The notes beneath the pieces were generated by a model, which had not been told where the DNA came from, searched no databases, and was given only the letters and a program-made list of their open reading frames with translations. Shown here in pieces: positions 54,796 to 64,000 of a stretch of DNA of 64,000 nt. The first letter of the stretch is position 1; every line of letters starts with the position of its first letter. Source of the DNA: Ophiocordyceps camponoti-saundersi (nom. inval.). Its lineage: Eukaryota > Ascomycota > Sordariomycetes > Hypocreales > Ophiocordycipitaceae. A program made the translations under genes and the position numbers. The stretch lies in contig PDHQ01000004.1 of the NCBI GenBank assembly GCA_003339415.1, positions 8,225-72,224 of the forward strand. Direction: 5' to 3'.

Positions 54796-55256
54796 GCGCT
54801 TTTTTTTTCTGGCAAAAATATTCTCGGCACGCGACTACAACTTGGAGCTGGAGGAATGCGAAATGCGTCTGGACGCATCGGTTGTACGTAATACGTATAT
54901 AGTTGGGGGTGGCAGTCTATCACGCCATGAACACCCGGCGATCAGTCCTCAGCAGCTCGCCGTACATGATAAGAAGCAGTTGCAGTCGCTTTCTTTAGTC
55001 ATATGAACATATCGCTGTTCATGTATGATGCGTCTAGAGCACAGCGTATCTACTGAGTGCTGGTCTAATGTAAAGAAAGTAGGTGCCTACCTAGTTTCCA
55101 GAATGCGATGGGCAAGGGGAGGGGTATTGTGAAGTGCAGGCCTAAGCAACTGTCTGCGCTGCTCGTGACGTGTAGACGAATGAAAAGGGTATGTTAAACC
55201 GGAACCGGGCGTTCTGGCGTTGATGCCGAAAGCTCTTGCGGCGAGGAAAGTTGAGC
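54796..55256. other. Convergent intergenic region
   Basis: About 0.46 kb of 3' flanks between eEF1B-gamma and the HAD-like gene. No gene is seen. Confidence 0.5.
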
Positions 55257-56538
55257 TCAGGGAGCTAAGCTATGGTCCGACTTGATTTGGAAGGGCTGTA
55301 GTCGCATGTAGCGGCTGATGTCCTCCTGGTAGCTAAGCGCATTAAGATAGTCATGAACCTGGGGTAGGACATGGCAAGTCTCGTTGTCCGGGCCGGAAAA
55401 CTCGGGAACTTCGAGGATGTTGTACGGCTCGCTTCGACCCTTTTCCCTCGAGTCATCGACGAGCACCGTGTTAGACTGGCCCCATCGGCCGCCTAGCAAG
55501 GCGAATGGGTGAGACGCCTGGACGACAGGGTGGTTCCAGGCGGTGGAGAGTCGCTTGTAGCACTGAACGCGGGAAGCGTAGTCGCTGGCGGAGAGACCGA
55601 GGCGATCACGTCCCCAGGCGACGACGCAGCGGCTTCGCTGCTCCGGAGTCAGGAGCTGACTGACCATGCGCTCAACGTTTTCGGGGCGAGCCGAGGACCA
55701 TATGGCGAGGCGGAAGGTATCGAGGCAGTACTTGAGGAAGCGGCGGGCGTGTGGGCGTTCGACGAAGCTTGCTGGCCTCAGGTGAGCGGGGCGATAGAGA
55801 ACTGTGCCGTTGAGGTCGAGGATGACCAGGATTTGGCGAGGACTGGAGAGGGTGGCGGGCGGTAAGAGGCTTTGGGCAATGTAGGCGCTTGTCGGCTCGG
55901 GGACACCGCCGGACGCGCTGCTCGGAGGCTGACGTTCTCGCTTCTTAGTCGAGCTGAAGAAAGGAGGCACGGGTTAGATTTCTGAAGACCAAGATGAAGG
56001 GGAAAAGTATTCTTCAATGCAAAGGGTGCACGTACGTTGTGGCCGTCGATGCCTGTTCACTGCTGGCCTCGGGCTGAGAGTTCTTCTCATCCGAGACGGG
56101 TTCGAACGTCTTCATTTCGTCGGTTGAATTCGTAGGCATATCAGACTGGGGTGATGTTTTCTGCTGCATCTCGGCATGGAGAAGAGTGAGTCCAGGAATA
56201 GTGAAGGAGGACGGCGTTTGCGAAAGTCCGTTTTCTTTGCGGTTTGCAGCAGCAGCAGCGGGCACCGTCGAATTGGGAAGTTGTAAATCCACCGTCTGAG
56301 GTAGTACCTGATCAAGGTGGTACATTGTTGTCGAGTGTTTGAGAAGGTGTATTATTGATGCATTGTCTTCTGCCAGGTGGTTGATCTGGCCGGCCAATTG
56401 CTGCGGTTGCTGCTGTGGCTGTTGCTGTTGTTGTTGCCGGCTCGGGAGAAAGCTTCGTATGGGGACTTGTATCCTTATTGAGGCGTGGCAAGGAGGCCGG
56501 AGCACAGGCCGGATAGAGGCGAGGCCTCGATGCCGCAT
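55257..56538 (-). CDS. FCP1/NIF-type HAD-fold phosphatase-like protein with DLNGT motif
   Basis: Two exons (56036-56538 and 55257-55953) with an 82-bp intron encode 399 residues. The N-terminal 170 residues are low-complexity and glutamine-rich, possibly partly a targeting region (IRPVLRPPCHASIRIQVPIR). The C-terminal 220 residues form an FCP1-homology/NIF domain: LVILDLNGTVLYRP, then RPHARRFLKYCLDTFRLAIW, SSARPENVERMV, and the acidic motif NTVLVDDSREK. In HAD phosphatases the first motif is DxDxT/V, but here the second Asp is Asn. The same DLNGT form is, to my knowledge, usual in this fungal subfamily. Catalytic activity is therefore uncertain. The substrate is unknown. It is divergent from RRP36. 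Confidence 0.85.
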
Positions 56539-56846
56539 ATGAAGACTGAACTTCAGAAGTGGAAAAGTCTAAGGGTGAAGAGAGATGAGCTCAGAGCGCA
56601 TATGAAGTCGTCGTTCAAATTTCCCCTTAGACGATGACTGTCACAATCGATAAGAGGTGAGGGTCTCGCGATTTGTATAGGGTAGGTGAGTGAAAAATCA
56701 CATCTTGCCTGGCATTATGTCGTCGCACTTTACTTGAGATTCAACGAAGACTTTACCATCCAGATCAATTGAAAAAAGTCTTTGATTGATTCCTCGGCAT
56801 CTCATACATCGACATCTCAAGAGACTGCACCCAGTGACGACTGGCC
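56539..56846. promoter_or_regulatory. Shared promoter region of the HAD-like gene and RRP36
   Basis: A gap of 308 bases between divergent genes. No specific motif is claimed. Confidence 0.5.
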
Positions 56847-57662
56847 ATGGCTCCTAAACGAAAGTTTCCGCTTCTTCAACAGGACAGACGAGTGCGCGCC
56901 AGGAAAGATGAAGAACGAGATCCAGAGCCTGAGCCTGAAGACGACGAGACATCCTCGTCATCCTCGTCCGACGAAGCCGACGAAAACGACGTCAGCTTAT
57001 CGTCCGTCTCCATCGGCGCCCTAGTCCGAGCCCAGGCTTCACTCCCGCGAAAGACAAAGCAGCCTCCCCCTCCGACCAAACAAGGCCACGACACAACCGA
57101 ACGAAGCACAAACAAAGCACAGAAGCCAAAGACGAAACGAAGCTCCAAGCACGCTCCCACAGAGACATCATCCAAGAAGCCAGTTTCGCGCCTCCGCGAA
57201 ATCATAGCAGACCCCCGTCGCAAGCCCCGAGACCCCCGCTTCGACCCGCTCGTAAGTCGCGGCGACGACGCCAAGACGAGCAAAGCCTACGCCTTCCTCG
57301 ACGAGTATCGAGAGAGCGAAATGAAGGATTTGCGAGCGCGTATTAAGAAGACTAAAGGCGCTGCTGCGGAGGACCTTAAGCGCCAGCTTAAATCTATGGA
57401 GTCTAAGATGCTGGCGCGCAAGAAGAAGGAGGAAGAAGAAGATTTGCTGAGGGAGCATCGTCAGCAGGAAAAAGAGCTTGTGGCTCAGGGGAAAAAACCC
57501 TTCTACCTCAAAAGGAGCGAACAAAAGAAGCAGCTTCTCACCAAGCGCTACGAGGGCATGACCAAGGGCCAAGTCGACAAAGCTATCGAGAGGAAAAGGA
57601 AGAAGATTGCTGGCAAAGAGAAGAAGGAGCTTTACTCCTTGCAGAGGCGTCGAGATACATAG
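56847..57662 (+). CDS. RRP36: rRNA biogenesis protein RRP36
   Basis: A single-exon 271-residue protein of the RRP36 (DUF947) family, a nucleolar component of the 90S pre-ribosome needed for early 18S rRNA processing. The N-terminal half is acidic and serine-rich (DETSSSSSSDEADENDV). The family core follows: RLREIIADPRRKPRDPRFDP, then KAYAFLDEYRESEMKDLRAR, a charged coiled-coil (KRQLKSMESKMLARKKKEEE), and the C-terminal signature GKKPFYLKRSEQKKQ with KRYEGMTKGQVDKAIERKRK. The length is close to that of other fungal homologues. The start is the first ATG in a CCATGG context. Confidence 0.96.
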   Translation: MAPKRKFPLLQQDRRVRARKDEERDPEPEPEDDETSSSSSSDEADENDVSLSSVSIGALVRAQASLPRKTKQPPPPTKQGHDTTERSTNKAQKPKTKRSSKHAPTETSSKKPVSRLREIIADPRRKPRDPRFDPLVSRGDDAKTSKAYAFLDEYRESEMKDLRARIKKTKGAAAEDLKRQLKSMESKMLARKKKEEEEDLLREHRQQEKELVAQGKKPFYLKRSEQKKQLLTKRYEGMTKGQVDKAIERKRKKIAGKEKKELYSLQRRRDT

Positions 57663-57877
57663 GTGATGATGAGGAAATAGATAGCAGAGTGATACCCGCG
57701 TTTCCCCCAAGCCAGCCTGTCGAAAAAGACCTCTAAGTTACTCGTCTAGTATGAGGTTGCTGAACTGCCACCCAGAGAGTCGGTATCCCCACAGCGTCAT
57801 CAGGTTACAAAGGAATCAAGAAGAAGTTCGGAATGGGGATACAAATGACGCTTCTAGACGCCATTGACAAGGAACTC

Positions 57878-59824
57878 CTACAAACTCCGCCCGTTTCTGC
57901 CGACGTATCCCGACTTATCAATGGCCTCGACAAACATGTCTCGGCAGCGGACCTTGCTTCCCAGCCGGGCGCAGAGCAGAAAGGCGCCGCTAAGCTTGCG
58001 GTGAAGACTATACGTCTCCTCGGGAGGGGGCGAAAGCCGCTCGCGCAGCATGATCGGTATAAAGGATCTCACCCGATCGGTGATGGTCTGATCTTTAAAG
58101 TCATATGCCTGAGGCGCCGAAACGGCAAACGGCTCGGCGAGCGTGAGGACCGAGTCGACGTGCGCGTCGACCATGGCTTTGCTCTCGTGGCCGGTGAGGT
58201 AGCCGAGCCTCTGGGAGAGGTCTCGGACGCCCTCCCTGTCGGCGCGCGACGCCGCCTCGAGCAGCTGAACATAGTGCCGCACAAAGGTCTCTGGATAATC
58301 GCGCGAGGCCCCGAAATCGAGGAGCTCGAGCTTGTTCCGTTGCGAGTTGAAGAGAAAGTTGGTCCAGTTGGGATCCGTCTGCATGAATCTGAACTCGGTT
58401 ATCTCACGCAGACAGAGACGCATGATCTGGCTGCCGATCCAGTCGCGCTGCTCCTGGGTCAACGACTGGACTTGTGTGACTGCGATGCCCTCCATGAAGT
58501 CCATGGTCAGCACCCGCTTGCCAGACGCCTCGGGGTGAACGTCCGGTGTGAGGAAAGCGTCGTCGCCTTGGAGAAGCTCCTTGTACCGTCTGGCGCATTG
58601 CGCCTCTCGCTCGTAGTCGCACTCCCAACCGAGCTCGACGCGGGCGTTGTCAATGGTCTTATCGAGATACAGGCCCTTGGGCAGCAGCTTGGTCGCCTTG
58701 AGCAGCAAGCCCAAGTTGTCCAGGTCGGAATCGATAGAAGCGGCGACTCCTGGGAACTGAATCTTGACTGCCACTGTCTTGCCGTTGGACTTGAGCACCG
58801 CCTTGTGCACTTGACCGATCGAAGCTGCTGCCATAGGTGTCTCCTCGAATTCACGAAACAAGTCTTGCCAATCGGCCCCGAGGTTGTCGACGAGAACCCG
58901 GTTGCGTTGCCAGGAGGGCATGTAATCTGCCTTGTCCTGGACTCGCTGAAGCACCTCCTGGATCGAAGGCGGCAGAACCTTTGCATCCTGGAGGCTCATC
59001 ATTTGACCGAGCTTGAGTGCCGCGCCTCTCATACGAGATAGCTTGGCTACCAATCGCTCCATGTTCTTTCCGCTGAGCATGACTGAGCCCTGTCCACCGC
59101 CGCCAAATGCACGGCTGACACTCTCCGTCATGGCACCGCCGAGCATGCCGGCCGCCAGCCCTCCGTAGTTCCACAGCCGGCTGAAGCGCGATGCCGGCAC
59201 TTTGGATTCCCGAAGCTTGTAAGCTTGAGCTGGGCTCTGCATCGCCACGGCTTTGGCGAGATCTTGAACTGTTTCTTCCTCCGCTTCGGGAGATGATCCA
59301 CTAGAAGGCTTGGGCTCCGGCGAGGCGTTGACCGTCTGCGACGGTGCCGCGCTCGATATATCGACTGCATCACTCGCGCTTGGCGTCAGGCCTTCATTGG
59401 ATTGGATGGGCGGTCTCTGCGGCCAATACCGCATGGGATGCTCTTTAGCTGGTGCCCTAGGCTGCGTGCTCTGAAAATCGGTTGAATCCCTTTTCCTCAA
59501 AGAGCCCAATATCTTGGAGCCTCTCGCAGTGTGAAAGATATTGATGTCAACATCTGGCGGCGCATTCAGCTCCTTGCTCAAATTTCTTCTATCCCTTTCG
59601 TCCTGCTTAAGCGGAGAGACAATCGAGGATCTCGCAAACCGGCTGTCATCCTCTTTCTGCTCACTGCCTTCGACGCCCTTTACCTCAGGTGACCTGGCTT
59701 GTGCCCGTGAAGTCTTCCTATAGGCGTCGAGTTGTTGGCGGCGCAGAGCGACGTGCTTGTAAGCCACCGACCGCGAGGCATTGAGCACGGCCGCAAGGTC
59801 GATCGCCAAGTCAACAAATCGCAT
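57878..59824 (-). CDS. COQ8: Mitochondrial atypical kinase COQ8 (ABC1/ADCK family)
   Basis: A single-exon 648-residue protein of the ABC1/COQ8 family, a mitochondrial inner-membrane ATPase/kinase-like protein needed for ubiquinone biosynthesis. The N-terminal 200 residues are disordered and include a probable targeting leader. The family hallmarks follow: the KxGQ motif in AALKLGQMMSLQD, the Ala-rich loop in MAAASIGQVHKAVL (replacing the Gly-rich loop), the ATP-binding Lys in VAVKIQFPGV, the ECDYERE region, the segment RFMQTDPNWTNFLF, and the metal-binding LLDFGASRDYP. All key residues appear intact. It ends 215 bases from RRP36 in convergent orientation. The start ATG at 59824 is the first in frame. 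Confidence 0.95.
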   Translation of the reverse strand: MRFVDLAIDLAAVLNASRSVAYKHVALRRQQLDAYRKTSRAQARSPEVKGVEGSEQKEDDSRFARSSIVSPLKQDERDRRNLSKELNAPPDVDINIFHTARGSKILGSLRKRDSTDFQSTQPRAPAKEHPMRYWPQRPPIQSNEGLTPSASDAVDISSAAPSQTVNASPEPKPSSGSSPEAEEETVQDLAKAVAMQSPAQAYKLRESKVPASRFSRLWNYGGLAAGMLGGAMTESVSRAFGGGGQGSVMLSGKNMERLVAKLSRMRGAALKLGQMMSLQDAKVLPPSIQEVLQRVQDKADYMPSWQRNRVLVDNLGADWQDLFREFEETPMAAASIGQVHKAVLKSNGKTVAVKIQFPGVAASIDSDLDNLGLLLKATKLLPKGLYLDKTIDNARVELGWECDYEREAQCARRYKELLQGDDAFLTPDVHPEASGKRVLTMDFMEGIAVTQVQSLTQEQRDWIGSQIMRLCLREITEFRFMQTDPNWTNFLFNSQRNKLELLDFGASRDYPETFVRHYVQLLEAASRADREGVRDLSQRLGYLTGHESKAMVDAHVDSVLTLAEPFAVSAPQAYDFKDQTITDRVRSFIPIMLRERLSPPPEETYSLHRKLSGAFLLCARLGSKVRCRDMFVEAIDKSGYVGRNGRSL

Positions 59825-60330
59825 GAGGACCGGAGAGCTCCGAGCACACCGAGAGAGGCATCTGGAGTTCAGAAGAATGATCTTTCTCGTGGTTAAGGCA
59901 GGGGATGGTTTTTACAGAAGCTCAAGGCATGTAGGGTAAGTACGATTGCTGATGCTGATATGCAACTAAACTGGATGAATCGGATCGTCCCCGAGAAAGT
60001 ACCTACATACGTCATTGAAGTCCCTGCAGCAACGGAGACGCGCAAAGCAGTAAGCTTGGTTATATTGACTTCCTGATGAAGGCTGCCAAGTATTATTCCT
60101 CTCTAGAAACTTCAGTAGAGCCTGGTATCTTCCTCCTGAGCAGACTTGGGATATTTGAATCTGCTATGGCCATCGAAGTCTCAATCTTCGTTAATAGTAA
60201 CCACCATATTCGACCGTCATCGTAAATCGAATTCCAACGCAATGCACCGCATAACAATGTTAAACTGATAAAAGGGCCTGCCCAATGAGTTGACCAAAAT
60301 TAACGTGACTCCCAATTTCCGTACAACATT
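59825..60330. other. Intergenic region between COQ8 and the ESS2-like gene
   Basis: About 0.5 kb, AT-richer, containing the COQ8 promoter and the ESS2-like 3' flank. No gene is seen. Confidence 0.5.
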
Positions 60331-61650
60331 TCATGAATAGCGCCTTTTCGCGCTGGACTTTGTGGAAGACTTTAAGAGCGAACCCCGTCGCTTTGCAGGT
60401 GTCGTAGGGCGGTCAAATGGACTATCGGGCGTCTTGGATTTCGGTGTCCCCATTTTGCTCAGAAGTCTTTGCGCCGCTGGAGTAAAGTTCCCGGGGTTCC
60501 GAGGGCTGCTGGGAAACTTAGGAACCTGGTGCAATTCGGACCTTCTGCAAAGCCCATGGCGAGAAGACTCCTTGTTCGTCTTGGCTATCCTCTCCACCAG
60601 TCGTTCATGCAGCGACTCCCGTTTCCTCAGCTGCTGTAGTTTGAAAGGATTATATGCGTCACCCGGGCCCAGGTTAATGGGCGGCGGGGATCCTGCGGTG
60701 GCTGTCTCGCCGTCGTCTTCGCCAACAAACGCGAACCCGTTGACTCCTGGAGTCTCCCCTGCACCCGCATCGCTCGAGTTTCGATCTTGTGGGCGTGGTC
60801 TTCCCGCGATGGCATCCCGGATTGACGACATGGTGGGGGAGGGGGGTTGCTTTGGTACGTGAGGTTCTGGAATGCCGGTATTCTCGTAGATGATGGATTT
60901 GGGCGGCATGCGAGAGGACTCCTCGGCCCTCTGAGCGACGCTGACGACGCCCTCTTCCAGCCCTTCCGGCTCGAACATCAACCCATTTCTCGGAGCGAAT
61001 TTCCAGGTGTCAGGTTGAGCAGGCCGGTCGTCAGAGTCCTTGATGGCGAGGCGGTCGCGCTTGAATCCGTCGTCGACAAGGGCACGCGTTTTGCTGAGCC
61101 GGACTTTTACTTCTTCTTGCTTCAACGTCTGATTCGAAGGGAGCTTATTCATGTTCCACATCCAGGAATATTTCTCCGTCTTCTTCTGGTTTTGCTTATC
61201 CAACACCTTGTAGAAGCTTTCGTTGTCTTCGCTCGTGTATTTCGCCTGGAATTCGGAAAGTCTCAGGTCAGAGCCAGGCGGTGGTCTCTCGTCGACGGTG
61301 GCAGCTGCGGTACTGGGCGTTTCCCCGGAGAATACTGTTGAAGCCCGCCCGCGCTTGACCACTGACGGCGCTCGTGTGCGGCCGGGCGTCATGGCATCGT
61401 GCAGCCTCTGACCGGCGCTGGAGATCCAGGTAGAGTTCCGAGATTCGACGGCGTCCAGATATTCGTGTTGAACAGCGGAGACCTTGATCCCCGGGAAAAA
61501 GTCCCTGGCGATGATTTGCGAAAGTGCAGAGGTGTAGTCGTCCTCGTTGAGGACATGCTTAGGTCTTTTGACTTTCTTGGCCGGAGGCGGAGGAGGCATC
61601 AGATCCGAGTCAGACCTCCTCCGCACCAAAGACTTGGACGTTGATTCCAT
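60331..61650 (-). CDS. Splicing-associated nuclear protein ESS2/DGCR14 (Es2/Bis1 family)
   Basis: A single-exon 439-residue protein of the Es2 (DGCR14) family, nuclear proteins found with the catalytic spliceosome. Family traits include a basic N-terminal segment (PPPAKKVKRPKHVLNEDDY), then ALSQIIARDFFPGI and VQHEYLDAVESRNS. The mid region contains LRLSEFQAKYTSEDNESFYK, followed by KYSWMWNMNKLPSN. Later there is FAPRNGLMFEPEG and IIYENTGIP, both typical landmarks. The C terminus is basic and Ser/Thr/Pro-rich. The protein is somewhat short but within the fungal range. It is divergent from the PPT1 gene. Confidence 0.92.
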   Translation of the reverse strand: MESTSKSLVRRRSDSDLMPPPPPAKKVKRPKHVLNEDDYTSALSQIIARDFFPGIKVSAVQHEYLDAVESRNSTWISSAGQRLHDAMTPGRTRAPSVVKRGRASTVFSGETPSTAAATVDERPPPGSDLRLSEFQAKYTSEDNESFYKVLDKQNQKKTEKYSWMWNMNKLPSNQTLKQEEVKVRLSKTRALVDDGFKRDRLAIKDSDDRPAQPDTWKFAPRNGLMFEPEGLEEGVVSVAQRAEESSRMPPKSIIYENTGIPEPHVPKQPPSPTMSSIRDAIAGRPRPQDRNSSDAGAGETPGVNGFAFVGEDDGETATAGSPPPINLGPGDAYNPFKLQQLRKRESLHERLVERIAKTNKESSRHGLCRRSELHQVPKFPSSPRNPGNFTPAAQRLLSKMGTPKSKTPDSPFDRPTTPAKRRGSLLKSSTKSSAKRRYS

Positions 61651-62144
61651 GGCGATGATGGCTGAATGGAAGACGAGTCCGGTCGTCGTCAGTCGTGCAG
61701 TTAGTCACAGCGAGCGGTTGGTGGTCGGTTGGTGGTGTAGGAAGACGCAGAGAATGTGCGATTAGCGGCATTCGGATCCATGCGACTAAACCATGTCCCG
61801 CCCCGATAACGGCACAAACAGGGATAGACCGATATTGGTATGAATATTGAGGGTCTCGGGGGCGCAAACACCCGACTGGCAGCCCTCGACGGCTTATTAT
61901 CGCTTATTATCACACTTATCCACAGCGACTCGCGGCAAACAAAGCACTTGCTTGAGCTGCGGGCTACAGCTCCGTCCGCCCCGCATCCAAACGGTCAAAA
62001 GTCTGCATCCATCGTTATAAACCTCATCTATTGATATAGGCAGCATCTTCGGATGGACGACGTTTAATCTTCATCTCTGGGTTGCAGCACTCGCAGCCGC
62101 ACTTCGCTAAAGATCCGAACCCCTGCATAGGTACTCCGACCAAC
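61651..62144. promoter_or_regulatory. Shared promoter region of the ESS2-like gene and PPT1
   Basis: A gap of 494 bases between divergent housekeeping genes. No specific motif is claimed. Confidence 0.5.
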
Positions 62145-63902
62145 ATGTCGCAAAACGCTGTCGACCTCAAGAACCAGGGGAACAAGGCGTTCGCTGCAGG
62201 CGACTTCCCCACTGCCGTTACCTTGTATACCAAGGCTATCGACCTGAACGACAAGGAGCCGACCTTCTTCACAAATCGAGCCCAGGTGTGCCAGGTCGAA
62301 CATCAGTCGCAGGCCCTTTACTGACATCGTCAGGCACATATAAAAGCCGAAGCTTACGGATATGCCATCTCCGATGCCGGAAAGGCCATTGAGCTGAATC
62401 CGAAACTCGTCAAGGTAGGCCACAACCATCTACCGCTCAACTACACGGCCGTGCAGCTTCCCCTTCTGATCACCACTTACAGGCATATTACCGTCGAGGC
62501 CTAGCTCGTGCCGCCATCCTGCGACCCAAAGAAGCAGTTGACGACTTCAAGGAATGCGTCAAGCTTGACCCAAACAACAAAGATGCTCGCCTCAAGTTGG
62601 AAGAATGCAAGAAGATTGTACGTCAATTGGCCTTCTTCGCCGCCATCGAGGTCGGAGATGAACCGTCCGCCGCAGAAGGCCTCGACCTGGATTCTATGGT
62701 GGTTGAGGACGAATACGATGGTGTTCGGCTCGGGAGCGAAATGACGCAAGAATTCATAGACGACATGATGGAGAGATTCAAGAACGGCAAGAAAATTCAT
62801 CGCAAGTACGTCTACCAGATCATCATTACCGTCAAACGCATTGTCTACGACGAAGCTACAATGGTCGAGATGGAGATACCCGACGATGTCCGACTCACAG
62901 TCTGCGGCGACACTCATGGTTCGTAAAGCACCTATCTGACCTTTTCAGGCAAATCTGACGGCTTTGCAGGTCAATATTTCGACCTGATGGAGCTTTTCCG
63001 GCGCAACGGGCTTCCAACAGAGAAACGCTGGTATCTATTTAATGGCGATTTTGTAGACCGCGGATCCTGGTCCACAGAAATCGCCCTCCTGCTGTACGCT
63101 TTCAAGTGGCTAAGACCCAGTGGCTTCTTCCTCAACAGAGGCAACCATGAGACAGACGATATGAATCGTGTTTATGGATTCGAAGGAGAGTGTAAGGCCA
63201 AATATAATGACCGGTGAGTGAGCTCTCCTGGGCTATCTGCAACGCGACCACTGATTCGTCGCGAAGCGTGTTCAAGCTGTTTTCCGAGAGCTTCTCGGCC
63301 CTGCCCTTGGCGACGCTGGTTGGCAAGAAATATCTAGTCTTGCACGGCGGGTTGTTCTCCGACGACAACGTCACATTGGATGATATTCGCAAGCTTAATA
63401 GGCATAACCAGCGGCAGCCGGGCCAATCTGGCCTGATGATGGAGATGCTCTGGACAGATCCTCAAGAAGACCAGGGACGCGGACCTAGCAAGCGAGGCGT
63501 TGGCATGCAATTTGGTCCCGACGTCACCCGGCGCTTCTGCGAAAAGAACGGTCTTGAGGCCGTCATCCGCAGCCACGAAGTGCGCATGGACGGCTATGAG
63601 GTGCAGCACGATGGGAAATGCATCACTGGTACGTGACATCGTCGTCGTCTTTCACAACAATGACTTGCTGATGAAACCGCTAGTTTTCTCCGCGCCAAGA
63701 TATTGCGACTCGACGGAAAACAAAGGTGCTTACATCAACATCGGGCCTGACTATAAGCTGCACTACGAACAGTTTGATGCTGTGCCTCATCCAGACATTC
63801 GCCCCATGGTAAGCATTCCGGCTCCAACTGTTATGAAGAGCACATGCTAATGACTTTGTGAAGGCTTACGCCCAGAACTCTCTCATGTCGTCTCTGATGT
63901 GA
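62145..63902 (+). CDS. PPT1: Serine/threonine protein phosphatase 5 (TPR phosphatase, PPT1)
   Basis: Seven exons (62145-62285, 62334-62414, 62483-62918, 62970-63213, 63267-63628, 63684-63808, 63864-63902) encode 475 residues, the normal length of PP5. It dephosphorylates Ser/Thr residues, including Hsp90-Cdc37 clients. The N-terminal TPR domain (about 5-110: DLKNQGNKAFAAGDFPTAV, FFTNRAQAHIKAEAYG) binds the Hsp90 C terminus. The catalytic domain has LTVCGDTHGQYFDLMELF, FNGDFVDRGSWSTEI, FLNRGNHETDDMN, the His in LVLHGGLF, and VIRSHEVRMDGYE. The TPR and catalytic domains hold the expected metal ligands. The last 13 codons (exon 7) encode the tail AYAQNSLMSSLM, which packs on the TPR domain in homologues. 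All junctions are GT-AG and in frame. Confidence 0.96.
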
Positions 63903-64000
63903 GACGTAGTATAGATGAACAATAGGCATTGGGAGTATATTGGGAACGCATTAGCCCCGGCGTCTGGAAACCGTGACTGGGAATCGTGATTGGAACGGGT

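Noticed and set aside
57833..59041. A 402-codon plus-strand open frame opposite COQ8
   Set aside because: Shadow of the COQ8 gene, whose motifs are intact on the minus strand.
1..64000. CRISPR arrays, operons, insertion sequences or ribosome-binding sites
   Set aside because: The window is eukaryotic (spliced genes, 5S of fungal type). I also saw no transposase, reverse transcriptase or clear terminal-repeat element.

Overview
The window is nuclear DNA of a filamentous ascomycete (Pezizomycotina, probably Sordariomycetes). Supporting signs are many short GT-AG introns (about 50-120 bp), a dispersed 5S rRNA gene of Neurospora type, a con-6 conidiation gene, secondary-metabolism genes and plain eukaryotic housekeeping genes. 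Intergenic DNA is rich in microsatellites, pyrimidine tracts and very long G/C homopolymers; one 10-base N gap lies at 48237-48246. Exon boundaries were inferred by eye from splice motifs, frame closure and family resemblance, not from transcripts.

Left part (0-15 kb), mostly accessory metabolism and secretion: a secreted FAD amine oxidase, a secreted protein-arginine deiminase, a peroxisomal alpha/beta hydrolase ending in SKL, a secreted protein of unknown function, a DyP peroxidase, a GMC oxidoreductase, a secreted protein with short NRP repeats, and con-6.

Middle part (15.7-40.5 kb), an indole-diterpene (paxilline/paspaline-type) biosynthetic cluster. All four core enzymes are present: GGPP synthase (idtG-like), indole geranylgeranyl transferase (idtC-like), FAD epoxidase (idtM-like) and membrane terpene cyclase (idtB-like). 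Around them lie three cytochrome P450s, a DMATS-type aromatic prenyltransferase, a multi-pass membrane protein and, unusually, a UbiA-superfamily membrane prenyltransferase/terpene cyclase. The expected flow is GGPP, 3-geranylgeranylindole, epoxidation and cyclisation to a paspaline-like core, then P450 oxidation and prenylation. A trypsin-like protease gene sits inside the cluster, flanked by a 5S pseudogene and an intact 5S rRNA gene. I see no pathway transcription factor or transporter.

Right part: two gene-poor stretches (40.5-45.0 and 46.4-51.9 kb) surround one conserved fungal gene of unknown function. From 52 kb on there is a compact housekeeping block: mitoribosomal uS9m, eEF1B-gamma, an FCP1/NIF-like HAD protein, RRP36, a COQ8/ABC1 kinase, an ESS2/DGCR14 homologue and the TPR phosphatase PPT1/PP5. 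Divergent pairs there share short promoters.
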